A DNA stretch of 8,878 nt. Source: Limnochordia bacterium (GTDB lineage Bacteria; Bacillota; Limnochordia; Darwinibacteriales; B1SED10-159). The translations under genes and the position numbers were made by a program. Below are positions 1 through 5,085 of this stretch, piece after piece; position 1 is the first letter of the stretch, and each line of letters starts with the position of its first letter. The stretch is from NCBI GenBank assembly GCA_007132255.1, contig SLOZ01000009.1, positions 1 to 8,878 on the forward strand, written 5' to 3'. The notes beneath the pieces were generated by a model. The model worked only from the letters and a program-made list of their open reading frames with translations. It did no database searches and was not told the origin of the DNA.

Positions 1-37
1 AGATAATATGCCGATGTGGATAATGAGGTGATACACA

Positions 38-643
38 ATACCGAATTACTCGATTGGCAAATTCGCTAACTTGATTGGTCTTACCCCCCAAACGCTCAGG
101 AATTGGCATAGAGAAGACAAGTTAAGTCCTGCGTTTATATCTGAAGGTGGCACTCGCTATTATAGTGACGACCAGCTAAATCAGCGTTCGTCAAAACCCA
201 GGATGAAACAGAGAATGGTTCTTGGGTATTGTAGAGTTTCTAGCAACAAACAGAAAGATGATTTAGCTCGGCAGGTAGATAACATGACTATATATCTTAC
301 CTCACAAGGCAAACCTTTTGAAATCATTACTGATATAGGTAGTGGTATGAACTATTCAAAAAAAGGATTACAACAAATAGTTCAGAGAGTCTGTCGTGGA
401 GAAATTGAAAAGATTGTAGTTCTATTCAAAGATAGGCTCGTTTGATTTGGGTTTGAACTAATAGAACACGTATGCTATCTGCACGACACGCAAATAGAGA
501 TCGTTGATAACACGAACAAAACCGAAGACGAAGAGCTTGTGGATGACTTAATTCAAATCGTAACAGTATTTAGCCGTCGGTTACAAGGGAAACGAGCACA
601 CCAAGCAAAGCGTATGGTTCGAGAGTTGGTGCAAAATGATTAA
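38..643 (+). pseudogene. tnpA: IS607-type serine recombinase TnpA, inactivated
   Basis: The reading frame encodes an N-terminal MerR-like DNA-binding helix-turn-helix (YSIGKFANLIGLTPQTLRNW, followed by a GGTRYYSDDQL wing). A small serine-recombinase domain follows, with the catalytic serine in YCRVSSNKQ (about 227-250) and the KDRLV motif. A TGA at 443-445 interrupts it exactly where the family has arginine (KDRLV-R-FGFELI). The same frame then stays open for 65 codons to the TAA at 641-643 and keeps the expected sequence (FGFELIEHV, EIVDNT, LVDDLIQIVTVFSRRLQGKR), so this is a single nonsense change, not a frameshift. The expected start is ATA at 38, with a ribosome site GAGGTGAT at 25-32 at the right distance. 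ATG to ATA is therefore a probable second lesion; the next usable start, TTG 71, would cut into the helix-turn-helix. The restored protein would be about 201 residues, normal for IS607 TnpA. Confidence 0.88.
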
Positions 644-1526
644 GAGTTATAAAGTAAAACTGTTGCTCAACAATAGACAAAAAACTCTTTTATCAAAATC
701 AGGAGGTACTGCTCGATGGGCATACAATTTCTTTTTGGCCCGTCAAAAAGAAAACTATGATGATGGTGGGACGTTCATCTCTGATGGAGAGCTGAGAAAA
801 GAAATCACTCAATTGAAGAAAACCGATGAATATGATTGGCTTGGCGAAGTATCCGCTCCTAGAGTGAAGTTTGATGGAATAAATTGGTGGCTAACTGTTG
901 GAGTAGAGGTTGACGACAACCAAGTCAACACTCAGAAAACAGAAGCTATAGGCATTGATTTAGGAGTAAAGACACTAGCAGTATGCAGCAATGGTATGAT
1001 ATTCAGCAAGCCCGATATCAGGGATGAGATTGAGAAACTCAGGCGCCTGCAAAAACGAGCAAGCAGGTATTATGAAAAACTTAAACAACAAGGAGGTGAA
1101 AACCGTTGTAAGAGTGCTCGACTTAAAAAACTTGAATCCGAAATCCGCAAGGTTCACCAACGTATAACCAGCTTACTCCAAAACAACATTCATCAGATGA
1201 CGACACAGCTGATAAAGCTAAACCCTGAGGCTATAGTCTTAGAAGACCTAAATGGATCAGGTATGCTGAAAAACCGTCATCTATCTAATAGTGTCAGGCA
1301 AGCTAAATTCTACGAAATCCGCAGACAATTAGACTACAAGTGTAAGTGGAACCACGTAGAATTTGTTTTAGCAAATAGATTTTATCCTTCTAGCAAGACT
1401 TGTTCTTCTTGCGGGTTGATAAAAAGAGATTTGCGTTTGTCTGACAGAGTGTTTGTATGTGAATGTGGTTTGGAGATAGATAGAGACTTCAATGCAAGTC
1501 TCAACCTAAAGCGATTAGCTGGGTAG
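636..1526 (+). CDS. tnpB: IS607-type TnpB RNA-guided nuclease, internally deleted
   Basis: TnpB is the transposon-encoded RNA-guided DNA nuclease related to Cas12. The N-terminus (residues 1-72: MIKSYKVKLL, GTARWAYNFFLAR) matches the start of IS607 TnpB. The RuvC domain is complete by eye: D108 in IGIDLG, E203 in VLEDL, the zinc ribbon C256/C259/C275/C277 and the final acidic motif D282/D284 in DRDFNASLN. The protein has 296 residues, whereas the family usually has about 370-420. The gap is internal: the text jumps at about residues 73-75 (nt 850-860) from the YDWLGEVS segment straight to PRVKFDGINWW, skipping most of the helical recognition lobe and the FPRFK-type basic segment. The deletion preserves the frame. 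The ATG at 636 overlaps the tnpA end (ATGATTAA), so translation would normally be coupled to TnpA; the tnpA stop nearly 200 bases upstream may weaken this. Whether the shortened protein binds RNA or cuts DNA is unknown. Confidence 0.88.
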   Translation: MIKSYKVKLLLNNRQKTLLSKSGGTARWAYNFFLARQKENYDDGGTFISDGELRKEITQLKKTDEYDWLGEVSAPRVKFDGINWWLTVGVEVDDNQVNTQKTEAIGIDLGVKTLAVCSNGMIFSKPDIRDEIEKLRRLQKRASRYYEKLKQQGGENRCKSARLKKLESEIRKVHQRITSLLQNNIHQMTTQLIKLNPEAIVLEDLNGSGMLKNRHLSNSVRQAKFYEIRRQLDYKCKWNHVEFVLANRFYPSSKTCSSCGLIKRDLRLSDRVFVCECGLEIDRDFNASLNLKRLAG

Positions 1527-1645
1527 TCTATACCTTCTAATAAATCTTACCGATGCGTTGGTCGGAAAACTAAGCCTAGGGAGAGTTATAGCAAACGAAA
1601 GTAGCCACGGCAAAATCGGACTCGCTGAACTAGGAAGAGAACCTA
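1527..1645 (+). ncRNA. candidate omega RNA (TnpB guide scaffold) and IS right end
   Basis: IS200/IS605 and IS607 elements carry the TnpB guide RNA at the 3' end of tnpB, with the guide read from DNA just past the right end. The 120 bases after the tnpB stop code for nothing. They hold a short hairpin (CCGA 1550-1553 with TCGG 1562-1565) and purine-rich stretches resembling TnpB scaffolds that I recall (GCCACGGCAAAATCGGACT, then GCTGAACTAGGAAGAGAACC ending at 1643). By analogy the scaffold would end near 1643 and the guide would read into 1644-1665, beside the rex start. The resemblance is from memory rather than alignment. The exact ends, and whether the RNA begins inside tnpB, are inferred. 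Confidence 0.45.
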
Positions 1646-1697
1646 AAACTTTGCGGTAATTTGCAGGTTTTTCTAAGTTTCTTGCAACGGTAGTGAC

Positions 1698-2375
1698 ATG
1701 TCAACGCGTGACAAAAAGAAGGCTTCAGGCATCCCAGATGGTGTAATTGGACGCTTGCCCGTGTACTTTCGCTATCTATCCGAACTCGTGGAAGGCGATG
1801 TCCAACGCGTCTCTTCAGCCCAGCTTGGCGAAGCCTTGGGGATCACAGCTGCCCAGATCCGCTCGGACTTCAGCTATTTCGGCTCATTCGGCCAACAGGG
1901 CTATGGCTACAAGGTGGACCAACTGCTAGAACAGATCCAAGGCATTCTTGGACTAAACCGTACGTATCACATGGTCTTGATCGGGGCCGGCAACCTAGGG
2001 CGCGCTGTAGCGAGCTATGGCAACTTCCGTAATCGGGGCTTTGACATTCGGGCCATCTTTGACAATAATCCCTTGTTGGAGGGTAACTATCTCGCTGGGT
2101 GCATTATTCAGCCAGTCAGCCGTCTAGAGCATTACCTCAGCGCCAATGCGGTTGATATTGGCATCTTGGCCACGCCTCGCGAGGCAAGCCAAGAAATGTG
2201 CGATCGTTTGGTGGCCAAGGGCGTGAAAGGCGTGTGGAATTTTTCTCCGCTGCGGCTTAAGGCTCCGGAAGATGTGGTGGTGGAACACATGCATTTGACC
2301 GAAAGTTTGCTGCGACTTTCGTTTCGGCTCACGAATCCGCAGACTGAGAAAATCGGCGCACCTGCTGATTCGTAG
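1698..2375 (+). CDS. rex: Redox-sensing transcriptional repressor Rex
   Basis: Rex senses the cytoplasmic NADH/NAD+ ratio and represses fermentation, respiration and hydrogen-metabolism genes when NADH is low. The 225-residue product has the normal family length. An N-terminal winged helix (about 15-75) carries the diagnostic stretch ITAAQIRSDFSYFGSFG followed by GQQGYGY. A Rossmann NAD(H)-binding domain follows, with GAGNLG at 96-101, the FDN acidic strand end at 121-123, the ILATP loop at 156-160 and WNFSP at 180-184. The C-terminal swapped helix contains LTESLLRLSFRL. The start is chosen because the family motif IPDGVIGRLPVYFRYL begins at residue 12 and no better in-frame start exists. Unusually for this window there is no good ribosome site before the ATG (GGTAG lies too close), and the IS607 right end lies only about 50 bases upstream, so its original promoter or leader may have been displaced. 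Confidence 0.95.
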   Translation: MSTRDKKKASGIPDGVIGRLPVYFRYLSELVEGDVQRVSSAQLGEALGITAAQIRSDFSYFGSFGQQGYGYKVDQLLEQIQGILGLNRTYHMVLIGAGNLGRAVASYGNFRNRGFDIRAIFDNNPLLEGNYLAGCIIQPVSRLEHYLSANAVDIGILATPREASQEMCDRLVAKGVKGVWNFSPLRLKAPEDVVVEHMHLTESLLRLSFRLTNPQTEKIGAPADS

Positions 2376-2495
2376 ACTTTCAAGCACCGATATGGTAAAC
2401 TAAGAAAAATTGCCGTTTCATGACTTCCAGGATTTTCTTCCCGTATTGCGGTCTGCTTTTCTGAATCCACCCAGAGGAGGTGATTCTCACGGACT

Positions 2496-2975
2496 ATGTC
2501 TAGAGCTGGTCAAACACCTGCCTTTACATGCCGTGAGACCCATATGCATCGCCATCCCAAAGTTGAAGACATTGAATTCCATCTGCGCAAAATTTCTGTC
2601 TTGATTCGACACCATACCAGGGAGCTGCTAAGCCAGCATCAGCTGACACTCCCTCAGTATTACGCTTTGCTGCATCTGCGTAACCAAAAGTTGACGATGG
2701 GAGAGCTATGCGCTAATCTGTATTTGGCATCCAGTACCGTCACAGATTTGGTGGATCGGATGGAGAAGATGAACTTCGTTCAGCGTATTCGGGACGAAGA
2801 AGACCGCCGGGTGATCCGCCTGCAGATCCTTCCGGGTGGGGAGGAGATTATTCGAAAAGTCATGGAAGATCGCATGATCTTTTTGTCGAAGAAACTTAAG
2901 CAGCTGGACCAAGAGAAAGTCTTGATGCTGCTGGACGCGTTGGCTGATCTCCATGCATTGATTGAGAGTGATTAA
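2496..2975 (+). CDS. MarR-family transcriptional regulator
   Basis: This is a dimeric winged-helix regulator of the MarR family; its ligand and targets cannot be read from the sequence. The 159-residue product has the family architecture. A dimerisation helix is at about 25-48. The helix-turn-helix is in LTMGELCANLYLASSTVTDLVDRME (66-90). The wing has the characteristic RDEEDRR (99-105) followed by VIRLQILPGG, and C-terminal dimerisation helices are at 116-157. The ATG at 2496 is used because a near-perfect Shine-Dalgarno, AGAGGAGGTGAT, lies at 2473-2484, although its spacing (11 bases after the motif) is on the long side. An internal ATG at 2544 would give MHRHPKVEDIEFHL, closer to the typical MarR start, but it has no ribosome site. 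A MarR regulator near fabI recalls FabT, but here a terminator and a convergent gene lie between them. Confidence 0.9.
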   Translation: MSRAGQTPAFTCRETHMHRHPKVEDIEFHLRKISVLIRHHTRELLSQHQLTLPQYYALLHLRNQKLTMGELCANLYLASSTVTDLVDRMEKMNFVQRIRDEEDRRVIRLQILPGGEEIIRKVMEDRMIFLSKKLKQLDQEKVLMLLDALADLHALIESD

Positions 2976-2991
2976 GTTCGCTCAGCGCGAC

Positions 2992-3026
2992 AAAGGTGCC
3001 CCCACAAGCAAAGGGGCACCTTTTTT
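2992..3026 (+). terminator. Rho-independent terminator after marR
   Basis: An 11-base perfect stem (AAAGGTGCCCC 2992-3002 with GGGGCACCTTT 3013-3023) has a 10-base loop and runs into six T residues (3021-3026), 16 bases after the marR stop. On the - strand the hairpin is followed only by TTTG, so it would stop the convergent UPF0291 transcript less efficiently. Confidence 0.92.
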
Positions 3027-3081
3027 GACAGAGCCACGAGCCACGCCACGAATTCACTGGCTGCCACACAGCAATGCGTTT

Positions 3082-3300
3082 TTAATGCAGTTTCCTGTCT
3101 GACGCTCGCTTCTGCAGGCGTTCACGACTGCCGTCTTCCCGCACAATCACCGTGCTATCCAGGGTATTGGCCAAATTACCTTTGACCTGATCAATATATT
3201 GGCGGCGTAAGGTGTCTTGTTCTTCTTTTTCCTCAGCAGTCAGGGATCCCGCCTTTTGCTTCTTGTACAGTTCATTGATTCGCTTTACCAGTGGATCCAT
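3082..3300 (-). CDS. UPF0291 / DUF896 family small protein (YnzC-like)
   Basis: This 72-residue protein belongs to the UPF0291 (DUF896) family represented by B. subtilis YnzC. It shows the family pattern: MDPLVKRINELYKKQKAGSL (helix), TAEEKEEQDTLRRQYI (helix), then GNLANTLDS and a charged tail. The two helices form a small helical hairpin in the known structure. The molecular role is not established; in B. subtilis ynzC sits in the SOS-induced yneA operon. The ATG at 3300 is chosen over the GTG at 3306 because GAGAGGAG (3308-3315 on the - strand) lies 7 bases before it. No LexA-type box (GAAC-N4-GTTC) was found in front, so the SOS link is not supported here. The likely promoter lies about 215 bases upstream, leaving a long structured leader. 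Confidence 0.85.
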   Translation of the reverse strand: MDPLVKRINELYKKQKAGSLTAEEKEEQDTLRRQYIDQVKGNLANTLDSTVIVREDGSRERLQKRASDRKLH

Positions 3301-3369
3301 GAACACACTCCTCTCTTGGTTTCCATTGAGACTATTTCGAGGCCAGTGTTTCGCTCCCAGGCCACTTTT

Positions 3370-3395
3370 TCAACACGTTTCCAGGAACGTGTTGA
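3370..3395. repeat. 10-bp perfect hairpin within the first direct repeat
   Basis: TCAACACGTT (3370-3379) pairs perfectly with AACGTGTTGA (3386-3395) around a 6-base loop. The left arm is also present in the second direct repeat (3495-3504), so the right arm has two possible partners. On the + strand it is followed by ATTTTC, too weak to call a terminator with confidence. Confidence 0.75.
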
Positions 3396-3437
3396 TTTTC
3401 CCGGTATCCCGAGCAAACTCATGCCGAACACCTCGGT

Positions 3438-3460
3438 GAAATCGCTGCTAAAGCGATTTC
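3438..3460. promoter_or_regulatory. Palindrome ATCGCT-N5-AGCGAT, copy 1 (operator-like)
   Basis: GAAATCGCT (3438-3446) pairs with AGCGATTTC (3452-3460) around a 5-base loop. The core at 3441-3457 is the reverse complement of the palindrome at 3525-3541 with one mismatch in 17. Two near-identical palindromes with interrupted arms look more like binding sites for a dimeric regulator than random hairpins. The protein that binds them is unknown; the nearby MarR is only a candidate. Confidence 0.5.
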
Positions 3461-3514
3461 GAGTCTTTTGTTATGAGCTCGCTAGGCCATTTTTTCAACA
3501 CGTTTCTAGTGGGT

Positions 3515-3544
3515 ATTATACACCATCGCTTTAACAGCGATCAA
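3515..3544 (-). promoter_or_regulatory. Sigma-A-type promoter facing UPF0291
   Basis: On the - strand, TTGATC (3539-3544) and a perfect TATAAT (3515-3520) are separated by 18 bases. Transcription would start near 3508, at the edge of the second direct repeat, and run to the UPF0291 start at 3300 through a leader of roughly 208 bases. The spacer is almost filled by the palindrome at 3525-3541, a classic repressor position. Confidence 0.6.
3525..3541. promoter_or_regulatory. Palindrome ATCGCTTTAACAGCGAT, copy 2, inside promoter spacer
   Basis: ATCGCT (3525-3530) and AGCGAT (3536-3541) flank TTAAC. This is an inverted copy, 16 of 17 identical, of the core at 3441-3457. The centres are 84 bases apart, about eight helical turns, which would suit cooperative binding or looping. 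Because it sits between -35 and -10 it would act as a repressor site if bound. The regulator is not identifiable from sequence. Confidence 0.5.
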
Positions 3545-3648
3545 GCTTCGCAAGATTCTGTCTATTAATACTGATTCTTGGTTTCGGTGTTAGTAACAAG
3601 CCGTACTTTCACTGAGCAGGAATGGAGCACGTTTGGTGCGAAGTAGTA

Positions 3649-3682
3649 GAGGAACGAACCTCGCTGCAATCCGTTCTTTTTT
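3649..3682 (+). promoter_or_regulatory. Terminator-like hairpin with competing stem in fabI leader
   Basis: AGGAACG (3650-3656) can pair with CGTTCTT (3672-3678), with one G-U pair and a 15-base loop, running into six T residues (3677-3682). An alternative stem, GAGG 3649-3652 with CCTC 3659-3662, uses the same left arm and would prevent the first. This arrangement resembles an attenuator about 135 bases before fabI, but both stems are short and it may simply be a weak terminator. No known riboswitch or T-box consensus was recognised. Confidence 0.35.
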
Positions 3683-3817
3683 GCCCGGCCGCTGGCAGTC
3701 AATGAGTCTGCCAAACATTGTTGCGTCCTCTACATAGCTGGATGTTTTGCAGCGGGTAGATGAAGCCCGAATCATTGTCTTGTAAGCACTAAGGTACCAC
3801 AATAAGGAGAATGTAGT

Positions 3818-4600
3818 ATGCTATTGGAAAACAAAGTCGCTGCTATCTTTAACCCAGCCAACAAGCGCAGTATTGCCTGGGCCATTGCACAGGAGTTGGA
3901 TGCTCAAGGTGCCCAGCTGTTCTTGGGCTACCAGAATGAACGCACGAAAGGTAATGTAGAAAAATTGGCTGAAGAACTCACCAAGCCGCCATTAGCTCTA
4001 ATTCCGTTGGATGTAACGGATGATGAGCAGTTGGCTAATGCAGCCGCTGTCATCAAACAGAGTTCGCACAATCTGGATATTCTTGTTCATTCGCTGGCAT
4101 TCGCGCCTCGGGAGTGTTTGGAAAAGCCATTCTTGGAAACTTCACGGGAAGCGTTTGCTATGGCGATGGATATCAGTGCCTATTCCTTGACGGCCCTGTG
4201 CCACTCCTTCTCGCCACTGATGAATGACGGCGCTAGTATTATGGCCATGAGTTACTTTGGGGCAGAGAAGGTGATACCCAACTACAATGTCATGGGGGTA
4301 GCCAAAGCAGCCCTAGAAGCGAGCGTACGCTACCTTGCTTATGATTTGGGACCCAGGCAAATTCGGGTCAACGCAATCTCAGCTGGGCCGCTCAACACGT
4401 TAGCGGCACGTGGTGTATCAGGTTTTGTAGACATGTTGGATTTGTACAAAGAACGGACCCCGTTGAAACGTGGGATTTCCGGAGAGGAAGTGGCTCGTAC
4501 AGCGCTTTACTTGGCTAGTAATTTGTCCAGCGGTGTTACTGGCGAAACGATCTACGTGGATGCAGGATACAATATCATGGGCTTAACAGAGGAACGGTAA
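3818..4600 (+). CDS. fabI: Enoyl-[acyl-carrier-protein] reductase FabI
   Basis: FabI catalyses the last reduction in each round of type II fatty-acid elongation (trans-2-enoyl-ACP to acyl-ACP, using NADH or NADPH) in the cytoplasm. It is the target of triclosan. The 260-residue product is full length. It has NKRSIAWAIA (15-24), HSLAFAP (91-97), SYFGAEK (145-151) with Y146, and NYNVMGVAKAALEASVRY (155-172) with the catalytic pair Y156/K163. Further motifs are RVNAISAGPLNTLAA (183-197) and SSGVTGETIYVDAGYNIMG (237-255). These separate FabI from the FabG-type reductases. The nucleotide-binding loop, usually TGVAN or similar, reads FNPAN here, replacing the first glycine with N12. The ATG has AAGGAGA at 3804-3810, 7 bases upstream. 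Its own terminator overlaps the stop, so it appears monocistronic. Confidence 0.95.
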   Translation: MLLENKVAAIFNPANKRSIAWAIAQELDAQGAQLFLGYQNERTKGNVEKLAEELTKPPLALIPLDVTDDEQLANAAAVIKQSSHNLDILVHSLAFAPRECLEKPFLETSREAFAMAMDISAYSLTALCHSFSPLMNDGASIMAMSYFGAEKVIPNYNVMGVAKAALEASVRYLAYDLGPRQIRVNAISAGPLNTLAARGVSGFVDMLDLYKERTPLKRGISGEEVARTALYLASNLSSGVTGETIYVDAGYNIMGLTEER

Positions 4601-4615
4601 CCCCGTTCCTTTTTT
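4590..4615 (+). terminator. Rho-independent terminator overlapping the fabI stop
   Basis: AGGAACGG (4590-4597) pairs with CCGTTCCT (4603-4610) around a 5-base loop, followed by a T tract to 4615. The left arm lies in the last fabI codons, so the stop codon (TAA, 4598-4600) sits in the loop. Confidence 0.9.
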
Positions 4616-4622
4616 CTTTGTC

Positions 4623-4650
4623 TTGACATTTCTGCACAACCCGTTATAAT
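4623..4650 (+). promoter_or_regulatory. Near-consensus sigma-A promoter of the gntR-ABC operon
   Basis: TTGACA (4623-4628) and TATAAT (4645-4650) are both perfect matches, separated by 16 bases, one shorter than ideal. Transcription would begin around 4657, inside the adjoining palindrome. Confidence 0.88.
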
Positions 4651-4653
4651 AAT

Positions 4654-4677
4654 AGTGAACTAGTTAACTAGATCACT
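4654..4677. promoter_or_regulatory. 24-base operator-like palindrome at the gntR transcription start
   Basis: A 24-base inverted repeat (11 of 12 pairs match) is centred at 4665/4666. It has a perfect inner core CTAGTTAACTAG (4660-4671) and outer GTGA/TCAC half-sites. It begins 3 bases after the -10 element, covering the likely start site. YtrA-type GntR regulators usually repress their own operons from such sites, so the product of the next gene is the natural binder (inference). Confidence 0.75.
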
Positions 4678-4704
4678 AGAGGAAGGGAAAGGTAGGGTTG
4701 CTGT

Positions 4705-5085
4705 ATGGAGTTTCATCTTCGTGGTGACAGTCCCATTTATCTGCAGCTGGTCCACACCATCTCAGACGCAGTTGTCCGAGGTGAACTGAAGCCCGGTGAC
4801 AGACTGCCATCCCAGCGTGATGTGGCTGCCAAGGCCCGAGTCAACCCGAACACGGTCCAGCGAGCCTTCATGGAATTAGAACGCTTGGGCCTGACGGAAA
4901 CGCGCCGTGGTGAAGGCACTTACGTTAAACTAGACCAAGAACAAGCGCAAGTGTTGAAGGAACAAGCTGCCCGCGATGCCTGGCAGCAGTTCTTGGCGAG
5001 ATTGGCTGCAGTCGGATATTCGGAGAACGAAGTCCGGACGTGGGTTGCCCACCAAATGAAGCCTGATGGGAGGAAGAATGTATGA
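4705..5085 (+). CDS. YtrA-subfamily GntR transcriptional regulator
   Basis: This short (126-residue) GntR-family repressor is of the YtrA type, which lacks a large ligand domain and is nearly always linked to an ABC transporter. The winged helix-turn-helix spans about residues 9-75: SPIYLQLVHTI, GELKPGDRLPSQRDVAAKARVNPNTV (26-51), and the wing TETRRGEGTYV (64-74). A helical tail (77-118) serves for dimerisation. The ATG at 4705 starts the family-typical N-terminus; GGTAGGG at 4691-4697 is a modest ribosome site. The stop overlaps the next gene (ATGA, 5082-5085), implying translational coupling. In B. subtilis and relatives such systems respond to cell-envelope stress or peptide antibiotics; the inducer here is unknown. 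The palindrome at the start site is the probable operator. Confidence 0.93.
   Translation: MEFHLRGDSPIYLQLVHTISDAVVRGELKPGDRLPSQRDVAAKARVNPNTVQRAFMELERLGLTETRRGEGTYVKLDQEQAQVLKEQAARDAWQQFLARLAAVGYSENEVRTWVAHQMKPDGRKNV

Larger units (their letters stand above)
1..1650 (+). mobile_element. IS607-family insertion sequence (left end unresolved)
   Basis: A serine-recombinase tnpA and a tnpB are arranged in the order, orientation and 8-base overlap typical of IS607 elements, followed by about 120 bases of candidate omega-RNA/right-end sequence. The region is visibly AT-richer than the genes from 1698 onward, which supports horizontal acquisition. The right boundary is inferred to lie around 1643-1656, before the rex gene. 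IS607 elements insert at short GG-containing sites without clear inverted repeats or target duplications, so the exact ends cannot be fixed by eye. The left end may lie within the first 30 bases or outside the window. With tnpA broken, the copy probably cannot move by itself, though it might be mobilised by an intact relative elsewhere in the genome. Confidence 0.8.
3334..3509. repeat. Imperfect direct repeat, two units about 125 bases apart
   Basis: The 26-base stretch 3359-3384 (starts AGGCCACTTTTTCAACACG) recurs at 3484-3509 with 24 of 26 positions identical. The octamer ATTTCGAG also recurs at 3334-3341 and 3456-3463 at nearly the same offset (122 against 125). The duplicated unit is therefore about 50 bases with a diverged middle. 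It could be an old local duplication or two copies of a small dispersed intergenic repeat; only genome-wide copy number can tell. Confidence 0.8.
3301..3817. other. 510-base non-coding region between divergent UPF0291 and fabI
   Basis: No convincing gene lies here: the open frames crossing it (for example + 3217-3534 and - 3590-3802) show no family resemblance and run through repeats. Region 3334-3545 holds paired direct repeats, three perfect hairpins and a - strand promoter facing UPF0291, described separately. Region 3600-3800 is presumably the fabI leader. It contains short hairpins (GCAC/GTGC around 3628-3639, TGGCAG/CTGCCA around 3693-3713, GGGT..GCCC around 3758-3773) and a terminator-like stem at 3650-3682. 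I could not find a good + strand promoter for fabI. Confidence 0.7.

Noticed and set aside
3217..3534. Open frame of 105 codons on the + strand across the UPF0291 start and the repeat region
   Set aside because: It runs antisense to UPF0291 and through hairpins and direct repeats, has no recognisable domain, and no ribosome site supports it.
3300..3545. LexA (SOS) box before UPF0291, as expected from ynzC in B. subtilis
   Set aside because: No GAAC-N4-GTTC type palindrome was found; the palindromes present are ATCGCT-N5-AGCGAT.
3590..3802. Open frame of 70 codons on the - strand before fabI
   Set aside because: No family resemblance, no convincing ribosome site, and it covers what is probably the fabI leader.
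3776..3802. Promoter TTGTCT-N17-CACAAT before fabI
   Set aside because: The -10 match is poor and the start site would fall on the ribosome site, leaving no room for a leader.
3600..3817. T-box leader before fabI
   Set aside because: GGTGCGAA and GGTACC stretches look suggestive, but the conserved T-box sequence (GGGTGGNACCGCG) is missing and fabI is not a usual T-box target.
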